Shown here piece by piece: positions 10,901 to 21,891 of a stretch of DNA of 64,000 nucleotides; position 1 is the stretch's first letter; each line of letters begins with the position of its first letter. Source of the DNA: a virus. The stretch covers positions 50,830 to 114,829 of the IMG/VR virus record IMGVR_UViG_3300025276_000024; one strand, given 5' to 3'. The notes below the pieces were generated by a model. It was not told where the DNA came from, made no database searches, and saw nothing but the letters and a program-made list of their open reading frames with translations. Both the position numbers and the translations under genes were made by a program.

Positions 10901-13900
10901 ATATATGGTAAGAGAGCTGAGATTACTAGAAGATCTGTAGAGAAGTATACAGAAGTAGTTGAAGCCAATGAGTTTGTAAACCAATTGGCTAAAGAAGGAA
11001 TATTTGCTGACATTGGTGAAATGGAAATGTTTTTAAAAACAGGAAATATTAATTTCTTACAAACATTTTATGATGATAATGGTTTGATAAATCCTGCTGT
11101 GCATGAAATTAAACATGGCATGATTCAAAGGCTAATTGGAGATTGGAAAAGTACTAGAAAAGATGTTAAGCCAGAAGAAGAAAAATCTGAGGAAGAGGCA
11201 GCTGTAGAACAAACAGAAGACTCAAGAAATAAATTAGATACACTATTAGATAAAGCAGGTATTACAATTGATATTGATACTACAACTAATAGCCCATTAG
11301 TTGTTAAAGCATTAAAGAAAAACTATGCTTTATATAGAGCTAGACAAACTAGACTAGGTCTACCTATTTTAGATAGTGTTGAATGGGCTAATTCAGCTGA
11401 AGCATTAGATGTTAGGAATACAGTAAATGCACTAAAAAGAATTTGGGCATCAGGTGAGGCATCTGTGAATAGTGCAGATGGAACTTTAATATTTAATAAT
11501 CCAAAAGAGTCAGATATAATTAATGGTGATATTGGATTTGAGGAATTTTTACAAGATTCAGAAGTTTTAATTAATAATCCTTTGGTTCAAAGTGTTTTAA
11601 ATCAAAGTACATTAGATCTATCTAATATAGTTTCAATGGCTGAAACAGAGTTAGAAGAAGGTGAATCTTTACCAGATACTCCACAAAGACAATTCTATAA
11701 AGGAGGCCTTGCTGGAGATATATATAAAATAACAACTTTTGATAAAACTAATAACACTACAGATGTATCATATCAAATTTTAGATAAATCAGGTAACCCA
11801 TTATCAAAAGAGTATTTAGATTTTCTAGATGACAACTTTGCATCTGTACAGGGTACTTTTCTAGAGAAAGAAGCACAGATAGCAAAAGATGCATTAGATG
11901 CCTTAGATGAGACTATGCCAGATACAACAGAGTTTTCTTTTGATGGTGTTGGTGGTTTAACATATGGTCAGCCTGTCTATAAAGGAAGTGTTAAATATAT
12001 AGTAGTTCAGAAGCCTCAGTATTCAAATAGATTTGGAGATAACCAAAAACTTAAAGTTATTAAAGAGTCTGAAAATGTTGGACCAATATCAGAAAGAAAG
12101 TTTGAATTTATTGAACAAGGTGATTTTGCTAACAACTTTACTGTTGAAGAAACAACGTTTAATTTATTACCTGATTCTGTTACTAAGATTCAAATAAAAG
12201 ATCTAACAACTTTATATCCTCATACAAACTATACTGAGCTAGGTGCTGGAGAAAATTCAATAGCAAGGGAAAGTGCTATACGTAGTGATAACCTAAAGGC
12301 TAAAGATAGATTTAATATGATATTGTCTGAACTAAGCCCTAGTGAAATTGAAGGTTTAGAATTTGTGGTGTCATTAGATCCTAATGGAGGTAATGTAAGG
12401 GGAGCTTATACAGCAAAAAATAGAGATGGTAAAATATATAAAGAAGCAAATCCATTAATTGATGCACGTACTAGTAAGTATATTATAGGTGTGAGAATTG
12501 CTAATCCAAAATTAAGGGCTGATATAAACAATAAGCTTATTGATAGTGGGATGGAAATTTCTAATAGCCCAGAAGAAGTATTTGCATATTTAAATAATGA
12601 AGCTTTTATAATTAGAGATCAACGTACAGGAAAAGAAATTGATCCTAGATCAATGAATAATGAGCAAGCAAGTAATGTTATATTACAACCAAATAAAAAC
12701 TTGACACTTGAAGAAAAACAAGCGGCTCTTAGCAAAGTACAAAATGACTTTGCATTAAATGCATTAATAGTTCAATCATTTGATAAACTAGATATAGGTA
12801 GTACACCTCAATACTTTGTAGCAGGTAGTAAAGAATTACCTTTTACAATTGACCTTACAGCTGGGGGTGGTAAAGTTGCTTATGCAAAATCAAGAGAAAG
12901 GGTTTATCCTATTCCAATGGATGCATTACAATATGATACAGCAGACAGTGAAGGTAATTTATTTGTTTTTAATTTAAAATATAATAAAGAAACAGGGCAA
13001 AGAGACTATGACTTTACTACAAATCTAAAAGGTGCTGAGAGAGATGCACTTGAAGATGCTGTTGAGTTACAACTTAAAAAGCAAAATCAATGGGATAATC
13101 TATTACGTGCTGGTAAAGGTACTGATAGATATCTTGCTATGGTTAGATTACCTAATGGTACATTTGCCAAAGTAAATCTAAAGCCTACTGTATATACTAC
13201 TGAAGAACTAGATGCTAAACAAGTAGAAGTAGTAGAGGCAGCTAAGAGAATTGGTGCTATTAAAAGTATGGAAAAAAGCATTGAAGAAGCAGTAAAATAC
13301 AATGCAGAATTACAAGACTCATTATTTTTAAGTAGCAAGCCTGGTAATTTAATTGAACTTAATGTGGGTCCTGATGGGTCCATCTTTCTTTCTTTAGATA
13401 ATACAAATACTAAAACTTCTTTTAATATAGGTTTAACCCCAGAAGAAGTTAATGCAACAGATAGATCTGCTAAAGATGTAATTAATGATTTAGTTGAAAA
13501 ATTTAATCTTGATACTGATGGTGGTGGAAGAGTAGAGAAGCTAAGTGCAGAATTAAAAAGTGGCAATTTTAGAAGATCTTTCCCTACAGATACAGATCCA
13601 CAAACAATATATGATAATGCAGTTACAGAAGTATTACCTGAAGTTGTTGAAGCTCAAACTGTTGAAGTATCTGCATCATCAGATGCAATACAACTTTCAC
13701 GTGATATTGCTTTTATTCCTTCTAATGATAAAAGCAAAAAGGTAGAAGAAGAAGGTGAACTTGGTAGAGAAAGACCTACGGCTGAGGAAGATGTTGATAG
13801 TGTAGCTTATATGGAAGATGCAGAGTTTGAGGAAAAACTAGCTAATGTATCACAAGCTGGTATAGGTGATATGCAAAAACATATTGATCACATCACAAAT

Positions 13901-16900
13901 AAGATTTTAAGGAATGAGGGAGAACTGAATGAGCGTGAATTGGAATTAATGAAAGAACCATTTATATCTCAATCAGTTAATCTTGGTGTTGCTACTATGG
14001 GAGGACCAGGTGCATTAGCATCTGCAGATAGTGTTGAAGCAGGAATTGAGACTAGATTAGATAAAGTAAATGCAGAGTTGAATTCTTTAAGAGCTGAACT
14101 TGAGAAAGGTTTATCTAAAAAAGAAAAAATAAAAGCTGTTAGATCAAGTGAAAAATATAAAAAATTATTAGCAGAGAAAAAGAAACTTGAAAAAGGAGCT
14201 AATAAACTTATAGAAGTAACAACAAATAGAGGCCGTATTGAAGACTATAATAAGTTTTTAGATTGGGCTGCTGATAATTTACCAGAAGTAATAGGTATAG
14301 CTAACCTAACAACCCTTGCTAATAATGGAATCTCTGAAGGATATCAAAGAGTAGGTGCTTTTGTAATGAACCTTGATAGAATTGCAAATGGTATAAATAT
14401 AAACGGTACTTTATATACAAGTGAAAATAGTCCATACAAATATCATGAAGCCTTTCATGGTGTATTTAGAATGGTGCTTAGTCAAGAAGAAATAAATAAG
14501 TATAGAAAAATAGCTAAGTCAGAGTTAAAAGCCAAATACGGAAGTACATATAAAACACAATTAGAAAGGTTTAGAAATTCAGCTGAAGCATATCAAGAAA
14601 TGACTGCTCTTGAATTAGAAAATGAATTTGCTGAAGAATATTTGGCAGATGAGTTTGATAACTTTAAAATGAAACCAAGCAGTAGTAAAACAAATGCAGA
14701 TGTTAAGAATTTATTTACTAGAATTATAGAGTGGATTAAATCTGTATTTGGAAAATATTCTGCTAATGAGTTGAATACTTTATTTGAAAACATTGATGCT
14801 GGTAAATATAAAAATGCTGTTATACAAGCAAATGAGTTTACTCAATTAGATACAAGCTTAAGCGGATCTATTAGTGTAGCAAATGCAACAGTAAGATATG
14901 GTTCTGCATCTAAAGTTGTAGCTGAAGGTGAGCCAGCTGGTCAGCTATATGTTGACACAGATGTAATAGATCCTTTAATTAGATCTATGGCTGGTATGTT
15001 TGTTAATAGAGTAAATAAACTTTCTTTAAAAGAACAATCATATAACCCAACTGAAATATATAATGATCTAGAAATTGACTTTATGCTTATGCTTGATCCA
15101 GCAGCAGCAATTAATTCTAGCTTCACTGGAGCTAAAAGAAAATATCTTGAACAATTAGATCAAGCATTTATTAACTATCCAGAAGATATCAAAAAAGAAG
15201 TATTTAATTTAATTAATATTATATCTGATATGGATCAGTCTAATGCTCTTATAGTTGAGAACATTGAAGATGCTACCGGATTAAGATCTACAAGTGAATT
15301 TAATAAAGATGCGGCAGAGATAGGGGGATATAATTCATTATCATTTAAGGTAAGATCATATATTGCTACTACTACGTTGGTTGGAACAGACTTTTTTGGT
15401 AAGACAGAATTAACAGAAGGAGAACCATTAATTGTACCAGTTAAGTTTAATGAAGCATATAATAGTATATTAAAATCTGTGTCAAATGAAAGTGACCCAG
15501 TTACTATGCTAAAAAGAATGTTTTCATATTCAAGATTAAACCCACAAGGAAAAGCAGTAGTAGATAAACTATTTAATGATACAGGATTAAGTATAGAAAA
15601 ATTAATGACTGAAGATCCATTTAAAGATTTAAAAGATGGATCATTATTAATTTCTATGCTAAAAGGATTTGAAAATTACAAAGTAGATTATATATTTAAT
15701 GAAAGGGATTCAAATGGTAACCTATTAATATATACTGCTTCAGAACGTGATGACATTAATTCACAATTAGATGAGTGGGCTCAGGCATTTATAACTAAAC
15801 AAAAGCTTGCGCTATCAGATCCTAAGAGGGTAAAAGACTTCTTAAGATTAACAAAGAATATGAAAGAAGTAATGACTTCATATCCAGAAGATACATCAAC
15901 AATAATTGGAGTGTCAAGAGAGTTTTCTCAAAAGATGTTTGATCTAATAGGTATTAGATTAAGTCCAAATTATATTGCGTTTAGTATTGCTTCTGCTAAA
16001 ACAGAATCTGACCTAGAAAACAGTCCAGAACTAGGTGCATTAAAGCAAGGGTATTCAGACTCTACTCCACTTTCAAATGAGCTTCTAGATCAATTATATA
16101 CTGGTTTTAAAAACAATGTAAACATATTCTCTAAGAAAGAAGATGGTATGGCATCTAGGTTAACTACATTAAGTATTAACAACGCTACATTTGATGAAAC
16201 TATTGGTGCATCAACATTTGTTAATCCTAATGGTGATGTAGTATATGCACATCAATTACCAACATATCATTTAAAAGCAATACAAGCATTAAACACATCA
16301 GTTAAAAGAGATCAATTAATGCAAGATGAGTATTTAAAAAACAATTACTTACTTAATAATGAAGCCTTTAATGAATTGGCAAATCAAAATAGAATAAAGG
16401 TTATTAGAATTGCTGGTAGTAAGCTTAAAAATCAAATTGAAACTAATGATGATAGTCAAACTACAGAAGATATACTAAATGAATCTATATCTAAAAATAA
16501 ATCAACACAAAGTTTTGGTGAGTTTACCCCTCAAGAGTTTGCTATATCTTTAATAAACAACTACACTGCTAACTTTAATAGAAGAAGTGGTAAAGTAGAA
16601 ACTGTAGTGGGCTTAGGTAAACAAGACATTGCACTAGCACCTGTGTTTCTTAGAGTAATGGAAGCAGCAAATACAGGAGATTTAACATCATTGCCTATTA
16701 TTAAAGCTGTGTCAATTAAAGCTGATGGTAGTATTAATTTAACTCCTCAAGCTATAAATGTTTTTATGGATTCTATCTCAGCTGAGTTTGAAAGAATAAA
16801 CAGAGAAACAATTGAATATCAAAAATCTACTGGTGAAATAGAAGGGTTTAATGACTCATTAGAAGGTAGAGCATTTTCATTTACTAATAACGAAATGCTT

Positions 16901-19900
16901 ATTTCTGGATCATTGCAAGAATCATTAATAAACATTGCAATGCAGTCTGGTGCAAAGGAAGAAGTTATTAGTTTTGAAAAAGCTGTTTCTTTAGCACAGG
17001 GTGTTTCAATGGCGGGTATAAGAAGTGAGGTAACTAAATCATTAAATGAAAGCTTTAAAGAATTTGATACACTACTACAAGATTTAAAAGTAAAAGATAA
17101 TTTATCTAAACAAGTACTACAAGGTTTAACAATTGGAGAAGGAGTTGCAAGAACTTCTATTGAATTATCTGGATTAAAATTAAATTTAAATACCAACACA
17201 TCTCATAACCTACAACAAATATTTTTTAACAATTGGATAATTTCTAAGTCCATAAATGATTTACTATTGGGAGACCAAGCCGTATCATTAAAAGATATGG
17301 TTGATAGAGTTAAGAGAGCTAAGCTTCAGAATGCTGCATATTACAGTGCTTCTAGTAAAGTTGTAGATCCGTCTAAGGGTATATTTCATGAAAGTACTAA
17401 TTTTGATATGTTTAGTTTTCAAGAACCAAAGGCTAAATCTTCATTAACAAATAATAATATAGATCTAGCTGATGCTCAAGCATACATAACTACTAAAGGA
17501 GTACGTTATGCTACGTTTGCATTTGGAAGATTGAGTCCTGCAATGTCAAACATGTTAGATGATATTGATGTTGGTAATCCTATTGATGCTGATAGAGCAT
17601 ATGGGACAGAAGAAAATACAATTAATTTATCTGAACAACAAGACTTTATAAATTCTAAGAAGTATGTATATATGGATGGTAAGACAGCTATTAAAATGTC
17701 TGTTACTGTCTTAACTAAAGAGTATACATCAAATTATAATGACAATCTTGGTAAGTGGGAAGCAAAACCTAACATGGTTGAGCTACATTATTTACGTGAG
17801 CAAATGGAAGCCAATGAGGAAAAGAATCAAAACTTTGCTATGGCCGCTCCATTATCTGCAATAAAGATGATGAAGCAATCAGTTAATAGACTTAATCCAG
17901 AGTCTGGTAAATTTGATAAGACAAGAGATTTAACATCTATTAATCTAGATACATCTTACCTAGGGCTACAAGTTATTAATCCATCTAACAAGAAGATTGT
18001 AACTGATATGTCACAAATAAAAGAGCTTATTACAAGTGAACAAGATGATAATGTAGAGGTTGAAGGCATGGTAGATGAAAATGGTGAAACAATGAATGTA
18101 GGTGCTCTTAAAGTTGCCTATAACAAAGCAGTATCTGAAAGAGTTACATTAAAATATAAGAACAAAAGAAATTTAATATTCTCATTTGATACAGCACTGG
18201 ATGAATTTGAATTATCTAAAGAAGCTGGAGCTATTACACCAAATCTAGCTGCCTTTTTACTTGAAGCACAAACATCATTACAGGCATCAGGAGTAAGTTC
18301 AAATTTATTAGAGTTCTTTTCTTTAGAAGACGGAGCACAAAAATATAATTTAAATAGTCCGGTGACTGCTAAGAGGTTTGAGTCATTATTTTTAACATAC
18401 TTTAGTAAAGGCACCTTAAGAGAAAAAGTACCTGGAGATGCGTTTGCACTTGTATCATCATTTGGTCACAAAGTTTACAGACGTGTATTTGAAATTAAAG
18501 ATGGTGTACCAATTAGATCTGAAATAGTAAGAGAGAGCTCAATGAAAGGTGTAACACCTGAAGTAAGCATAGATGATTTACTACAAAGTGCTATACCTGC
18601 AGAAGGAGTAATTGTTCTTGATGATCTGCGTACTGGAGTTATGGAATATAAAAATGGTAAACCAACTGGCTTAAGATATAGTGAGGTTATTATGCCTCCT
18701 ATGGACAAAAACATAATGAGCCTTATATATAATAGTGAAAATGCATCTATCCCAGATGCAATATCTAAAATGTTTGGTGTGCGTATTCCAACTCAAGATA
18801 AACATTCAGCTGTAAATATGAAAGTGGTAGACTTTATGCCTGTGTATTATGGTTCTTCAGCTATATTTCCTAAAGAGTTAGTAGAAATATCTGGAGCAGA
18901 TTTTGATATTGATAAAGTGTATGCTCTTATGAAGGAGTATTACTTAGATAGTAATAAAAACTTTGTAGAGTATGGTGCTGGTAATTCATATTTTGAATAT
19001 GTAAAATATATGAATAGGCAAGTTAAGCAAGCTGGTAACCCAATTAGAACTGCCTCTGACTTATATAAAGATGAAGTTCTTTCTATCAGAATAGATAATG
19101 CTTTAACTGATTCTGAAAAAAATAGACTTACTGATGCCAATGGTATAAATAAAATAAGTGAGGAAGCTCTAAGAGCTATGTTAGTATTAGGTCTCCCTGC
19201 TACACAAGCACAGTTTAAAAGCTATGTTGAAAAAAACGGAACACCTAATGAGGCTGTATTAAACAACAGAATTGTAGATCTGAGATATGCATTAGCTGGG
19301 AATAGAGGTATGACTGGTTCTGAATTATCTGTTTTAAATGATGGTCAATTAAAATATGATTTACCTATTGCATATCAATCTGCTGATTTAGCTGTACTAG
19401 AAGATTTATTTAAAAGATTTTCAAGTACTGATTCTGGTATGGAACTATTTCAAAATAGAGTTGACTCATCAGTTGATGTAGATAATCTTACTGGTATGAT
19501 CAAAGCTTTTGAAGCTAATAAAGGTGCAGCAATTGGTGCTATTGTAAAACCAAATTTATATTTAAGTTTGCTTAGAGAGTATAAAATAAAATTAAAATCT
19601 CCTATAAAATTTAATAATAACACCTATGATGGCTTTACTCAAAATGAAATAGATGGGGTTAGAATTCAGGATATTGTTTCTTCTCTAATTACAATGGAAA
19701 CAGATAATGCTAAAGAACGTTTAATATCTAAGTTAGGTTTAAATATACAAGCTGTAGGTATAGCAGGTAATATGTTATCACTTGGAGTTAGTCTAGACAC
19801 AACAATTCTTTTATTGAATTCAGCTGAGGTACGTGATTTATTTGCTCTTGCATTAAATAAAGATGATCAATTTGATCCAAGCTTAAATACATTATTAAAA

Positions 19901-21877
19901 CAAAGAATTGCACAATTAAGTAAAAACATTACAGATCAAAAAACCAAAGGTAATAAACCTACTTTTGTTAGACTAACAGATGAGTTTTTAAAGACTGCTG
20001 TAGATAGTACTGAAGACCTTACTGATAATGAAAGAATACAAATTTTATATCTATTTAAGAAGTTCAATGATCTTAAAACTTATACATCAAAAATGGGATC
20101 TGTTACTGCTCTTACAAAAGGCCTGCCTCAAAATATTCCTGCTGTAAAGAAAACTATACAAGATCTACAAGAATTGTTTGATAAGAAAACAGCCTTGATG
20201 AACTTATCTCCATTGTATAAAAGTAAAACATGGCAAAGCACATACTTAAAAATATTTAGTCAAATTTATTCTGACTTATTGCCAAACACTCTTTTAACAA
20301 TGAGCTCAGAGTTTGCTAGTGTTTTAGATCCAGTATATAGCGGTATGAATACTGATGACAGAGGTTTTGATAATGAAACAAGAAATGTTATTGAACAAGA
20401 TCTACTATCATATCTAACTATTAAGTCTTATCAAAAATTACTTAATAACAGTTCTGGTAATTCATCTGTAGAGAATACATTAATTTATCCAGGCCCTGTT
20501 GGAGCAACTGACTTGTCATTGATTAAAAAAATAAATGATTATCAGTTAGTAAGGGAAGAACAAGATTTAGAGTCTAATTACTTTTTAGATTCTTTTATAG
20601 GTACTAACTATGCCGGTACAGCAAGTAATAAAACAGGTCTAAACTTAGTAGTAGCAGATACATGGAGAAGACTCAACTCTGCTAATAAAATTGATTTACA
20701 AACTTCCTTTGCAAGGTTGTATGGTTCAATTGAAACAAGGGAATTAGCTGAGGATGTACTACATTACATGATGGTTAAAGATGGTCTACAACTTAAGTAT
20801 GGTACTTTAATGTCAGCAATGAGTCCATTTGTAATGAATAAGTATTTGACTAATGTTGCATCTGTAGAAAAAGCATTAAAAGGACAACTTGATTTTGAAA
20901 AAGTATTTGGTCTATCTAAACAAGAAGTAATGTCTGAGTTTAAGTATGGGTATCTACAATCTAATGTAGTAGGTCCATTATTACATACATATGATGCATC
21001 AGCTTTACAAGATGGCTTTGTTTGGGATCCAACAACTATACCTAATAAATTTACAGTTACTTCAGATGACTATCATGGAAAAGAGTTTATTAGAATTAAG
21101 AGTGAAAGAAATGGATTTTCAGGAATTGCTTATTACACTACATTCAGACTTCTAGAACAGGAACAAGAGAATGTATATGAATATGTAGAGATTTCATCTA
21201 TGGGATCTAATCAACAATTTGGAGGTGGCTTTGTAGGAGGTCCTAGATTAACATATCAACAAACCAGAAACCTAGGTAGAGGCACTCAACAAAATGACTA
21301 CCCGGCTAATGCATATGAATTGTCTAAGGATGAACTTCTAGAAGACTATTCACAAGTTGATGGTAAACCTGTAGGTACAGGTGTTGGTATTGTAGATACA
21401 AATCTTGAGAAAAAGCAGGAGATTACTGAAGCATTAAATTCTGAATCAGCAATTATAAATCAAACAAATGATAGCGTAAGTGTTAAGGTTGACGAAGATG
21501 CCAAAGAAGTAAATATTAGTAAGGAGCAGTTAATGCTGCAGGAGCTCTCTAAGAATCAAAAAAGTTTTATCTTTGATGAGAATGGTAATTCAATTATAGA
21601 GGATACTGATCAGTCTCTTCCTGAACAGACAGAAGAAGAACAACAGGAAACAGAAGAACTAAATGAAGGATTAAAAGATTCTGTAGAAGATGCTGAGGCA
21701 AGTATATTAGAAGAATGGTGGAGTAAGAATATAGTAGGTAATCCTGCAGCAATAGAAGCTTTAAGGGTTGATGGTATACAGAGTATAGATGATGCAAAAC
21801 TTTTATATGGGGATATGTTTTCTCAATCAGAAGATGGACAACAACAATTGATAGATAGACTTAAATGTCTTATATAA
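7958..21877 (+). CDS. Giant 4,639-residue virion protein with zincin motif and crAss-type RNA polymerase core
   Basis: One uninterrupted frame. The N-terminal ~150 residues (motif SGMRQTQFLRYYNHPEFD) resemble the leader of crAss-like giant cargo proteins. Hydrophobic stretches at about 225-260, 430-450 and 575-590 could help membrane passage. A Lys/Glu-rich helical segment near 2040-2090 leads into HEAFH at 2163-2167, a zincin metalloprotease signature, with further acids (EEYLADEFD) about 60 residues on. D3648-F-D3650-I-D3652 (GADFDIDKVY) matches the DFDID metal-binding loop of the double-psi beta-barrel polymerase of phage phi14:2, which enters the cell with the DNA and transcribes early genes. 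An acidic Gln/Glu stretch lies near 4557. The boundaries of the polymerase part are not resolvable by eye. Protease self-processing is plausible but not shown. Confidence 0.9.
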   Translation: MENESKGPLSEEIVSQQRPAPSIIPEGQFRFEPIADLFETPETNFNDLLMSGPLAADEISGVNEYKADIDKYGISAMASLGVGVPSFATDTYNPIAQDQPDKSTFSKMQELSTLPNAPVSTNRLAPVFSGMRQTQFLRYYNHPEFDKLGFSPYANMENFYNENSTIWDDMERMRGQWFSLAGTGLNSVYGSLTSGTDYLEPDLASASEFEDIMAISSSTRGGVGGFINNLAANSAYTGGILASIAIEEVILAGAAALQGGMNPVSDAALIARTAKNTVTGTKALYSFTKLFERTRKILQKAKELETARDFFTAVKSGGKMSLNLLGKGFTPNTVKAFRNIKTAENAGQNMSNLAKMSTKFGGFYRDLRAVNLAMAESKLEAGMVYNQVMRQGLTEASNKNMGKGPGEDFEGDIANAANNASFKAMLANAPLIYASNWFVIGNALGGFQRGIQRTLGNTFQKGFAKNIVNTAGKKVVNSAGELIKSPFKYVGNSFSNMWGKVKAGGFKGLTGAGSIAMLDYFAANVAEGIQEIGQEAISAATVGYYTEILDNPAQGGIDLRNQMIMSAMGDQFSAEGANVFLSGFLMGGLVSGPQKLFFQGVPSIYNYGLQQAGIGLASKSQKEAYAEYKKNREEMIDEVVKSYNKSWDTQAYDPSDLFDLTRMNFMVQKEAAESIRKNVFSQDRFGVIDAKDASKFSQYNYMFATGGSANFKNQLQGFLELSDEELIQAFPNVSKQDKQSGKLRERITSMMTSMDKIEDSYNRNKDKNVNPFNKNKYNRKTQETEYIAEALNQYAYDHVRYLQMFTENGFNRALERADGIYSILESEPLFKGMSANDITVLLDSDSIEKEISMLQQQIAATEGADKGLGESNKTKRQKIKRLTAMYKIVTDPQNRFKNGTFKRNKLLKGKLRSEFKNYVRFMASSKGEFVSEDKIDTALEQIVDYGALKGRARVYDKAIQYLQNPEKFAEIQQRQYEVNKVIYGKRAEITRRSVEKYTEVVEANEFVNQLAKEGIFADIGEMEMFLKTGNINFLQTFYDDNGLINPAVHEIKHGMIQRLIGDWKSTRKDVKPEEEKSEEEAAVEQTEDSRNKLDTLLDKAGITIDIDTTTNSPLVVKALKKNYALYRARQTRLGLPILDSVEWANSAEALDVRNTVNALKRIWASGEASVNSADGTLIFNNPKESDIINGDIGFEEFLQDSEVLINNPLVQSVLNQSTLDLSNIVSMAETELEEGESLPDTPQRQFYKGGLAGDIYKITTFDKTNNTTDVSYQILDKSGNPLSKEYLDFLDDNFASVQGTFLEKEAQIAKDALDALDETMPDTTEFSFDGVGGLTYGQPVYKGSVKYIVVQKPQYSNRFGDNQKLKVIKESENVGPISERKFEFIEQGDFANNFTVEETTFNLLPDSVTKIQIKDLTTLYPHTNYTELGAGENSIARESAIRSDNLKAKDRFNMILSELSPSEIEGLEFVVSLDPNGGNVRGAYTAKNRDGKIYKEANPLIDARTSKYIIGVRIANPKLRADINNKLIDSGMEISNSPEEVFAYLNNEAFIIRDQRTGKEIDPRSMNNEQASNVILQPNKNLTLEEKQAALSKVQNDFALNALIVQSFDKLDIGSTPQYFVAGSKELPFTIDLTAGGGKVAYAKSRERVYPIPMDALQYDTADSEGNLFVFNLKYNKETGQRDYDFTTNLKGAERDALEDAVELQLKKQNQWDNLLRAGKGTDRYLAMVRLPNGTFAKVNLKPTVYTTEELDAKQVEVVEAAKRIGAIKSMEKSIEEAVKYNAELQDSLFLSSKPGNLIELNVGPDGSIFLSLDNTNTKTSFNIGLTPEEVNATDRSAKDVINDLVEKFNLDTDGGGRVEKLSAELKSGNFRRSFPTDTDPQTIYDNAVTEVLPEVVEAQTVEVSASSDAIQLSRDIAFIPSNDKSKKVEEEGELGRERPTAEEDVDSVAYMEDAEFEEKLANVSQAGIGDMQKHIDHITNKILRNEGELNERELELMKEPFISQSVNLGVATMGGPGALASADSVEAGIETRLDKVNAELNSLRAELEKGLSKKEKIKAVRSSEKYKKLLAEKKKLEKGANKLIEVTTNRGRIEDYNKFLDWAADNLPEVIGIANLTTLANNGISEGYQRVGAFVMNLDRIANGININGTLYTSENSPYKYHEAFHGVFRMVLSQEEINKYRKIAKSELKAKYGSTYKTQLERFRNSAEAYQEMTALELENEFAEEYLADEFDNFKMKPSSSKTNADVKNLFTRIIEWIKSVFGKYSANELNTLFENIDAGKYKNAVIQANEFTQLDTSLSGSISVANATVRYGSASKVVAEGEPAGQLYVDTDVIDPLIRSMAGMFVNRVNKLSLKEQSYNPTEIYNDLEIDFMLMLDPAAAINSSFTGAKRKYLEQLDQAFINYPEDIKKEVFNLINIISDMDQSNALIVENIEDATGLRSTSEFNKDAAEIGGYNSLSFKVRSYIATTTLVGTDFFGKTELTEGEPLIVPVKFNEAYNSILKSVSNESDPVTMLKRMFSYSRLNPQGKAVVDKLFNDTGLSIEKLMTEDPFKDLKDGSLLISMLKGFENYKVDYIFNERDSNGNLLIYTASERDDINSQLDEWAQAFITKQKLALSDPKRVKDFLRLTKNMKEVMTSYPEDTSTIIGVSREFSQKMFDLIGIRLSPNYIAFSIASAKTESDLENSPELGALKQGYSDSTPLSNELLDQLYTGFKNNVNIFSKKEDGMASRLTTLSINNATFDETIGASTFVNPNGDVVYAHQLPTYHLKAIQALNTSVKRDQLMQDEYLKNNYLLNNEAFNELANQNRIKVIRIAGSKLKNQIETNDDSQTTEDILNESISKNKSTQSFGEFTPQEFAISLINNYTANFNRRSGKVETVVGLGKQDIALAPVFLRVMEAANTGDLTSLPIIKAVSIKADGSINLTPQAINVFMDSISAEFERINRETIEYQKSTGEIEGFNDSLEGRAFSFTNNEMLISGSLQESLINIAMQSGAKEEVISFEKAVSLAQGVSMAGIRSEVTKSLNESFKEFDTLLQDLKVKDNLSKQVLQGLTIGEGVARTSIELSGLKLNLNTNTSHNLQQIFFNNWIISKSINDLLLGDQAVSLKDMVDRVKRAKLQNAAYYSASSKVVDPSKGIFHESTNFDMFSFQEPKAKSSLTNNNIDLADAQAYITTKGVRYATFAFGRLSPAMSNMLDDIDVGNPIDADRAYGTEENTINLSEQQDFINSKKYVYMDGKTAIKMSVTVLTKEYTSNYNDNLGKWEAKPNMVELHYLREQMEANEEKNQNFAMAAPLSAIKMMKQSVNRLNPESGKFDKTRDLTSINLDTSYLGLQVINPSNKKIVTDMSQIKELITSEQDDNVEVEGMVDENGETMNVGALKVAYNKAVSERVTLKYKNKRNLIFSFDTALDEFELSKEAGAITPNLAAFLLEAQTSLQASGVSSNLLEFFSLEDGAQKYNLNSPVTAKRFESLFLTYFSKGTLREKVPGDAFALVSSFGHKVYRRVFEIKDGVPIRSEIVRESSMKGVTPEVSIDDLLQSAIPAEGVIVLDDLRTGVMEYKNGKPTGLRYSEVIMPPMDKNIMSLIYNSENASIPDAISKMFGVRIPTQDKHSAVNMKVVDFMPVYYGSSAIFPKELVEISGADFDIDKVYALMKEYYLDSNKNFVEYGAGNSYFEYVKYMNRQVKQAGNPIRTASDLYKDEVLSIRIDNALTDSEKNRLTDANGINKISEEALRAMLVLGLPATQAQFKSYVEKNGTPNEAVLNNRIVDLRYALAGNRGMTGSELSVLNDGQLKYDLPIAYQSADLAVLEDLFKRFSSTDSGMELFQNRVDSSVDVDNLTGMIKAFEANKGAAIGAIVKPNLYLSLLREYKIKLKSPIKFNNNTYDGFTQNEIDGVRIQDIVSSLITMETDNAKERLISKLGLNIQAVGIAGNMLSLGVSLDTTILLLNSAEVRDLFALALNKDDQFDPSLNTLLKQRIAQLSKNITDQKTKGNKPTFVRLTDEFLKTAVDSTEDLTDNERIQILYLFKKFNDLKTYTSKMGSVTALTKGLPQNIPAVKKTIQDLQELFDKKTALMNLSPLYKSKTWQSTYLKIFSQIYSDLLPNTLLTMSSEFASVLDPVYSGMNTDDRGFDNETRNVIEQDLLSYLTIKSYQKLLNNSSGNSSVENTLIYPGPVGATDLSLIKKINDYQLVREEQDLESNYFLDSFIGTNYAGTASNKTGLNLVVADTWRRLNSANKIDLQTSFARLYGSIETRELAEDVLHYMMVKDGLQLKYGTLMSAMSPFVMNKYLTNVASVEKALKGQLDFEKVFGLSKQEVMSEFKYGYLQSNVVGPLLHTYDASALQDGFVWDPTTIPNKFTVTSDDYHGKEFIRIKSERNGFSGIAYYTTFRLLEQEQENVYEYVEISSMGSNQQFGGGFVGGPRLTYQQTRNLGRGTQQNDYPANAYELSKDELLEDYSQVDGKPVGTGVGIVDTNLEKKQEITEALNSESAIINQTNDSVSVKVDEDAKEVNISKEQLMLQELSKNQKSFIFDENGNSIIEDTDQSLPEQTEEEQQETEELNEGLKDSVEDAEASILEEWWSKNIVGNPAAIEALRVDGIQSIDDAKLLYGDMFSQSEDGQQQLIDRLKCLI

Positions 21878-21891
21878 TTAAAAAATAGAAA

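Noticed and set aside
13087-13566. 159-codon antisense frame in the polymerase giant
   Set aside because: Antisense shadow of a long coding frame, Ser/Leu-rich composition typical of reverse-strand AT-rich genes.
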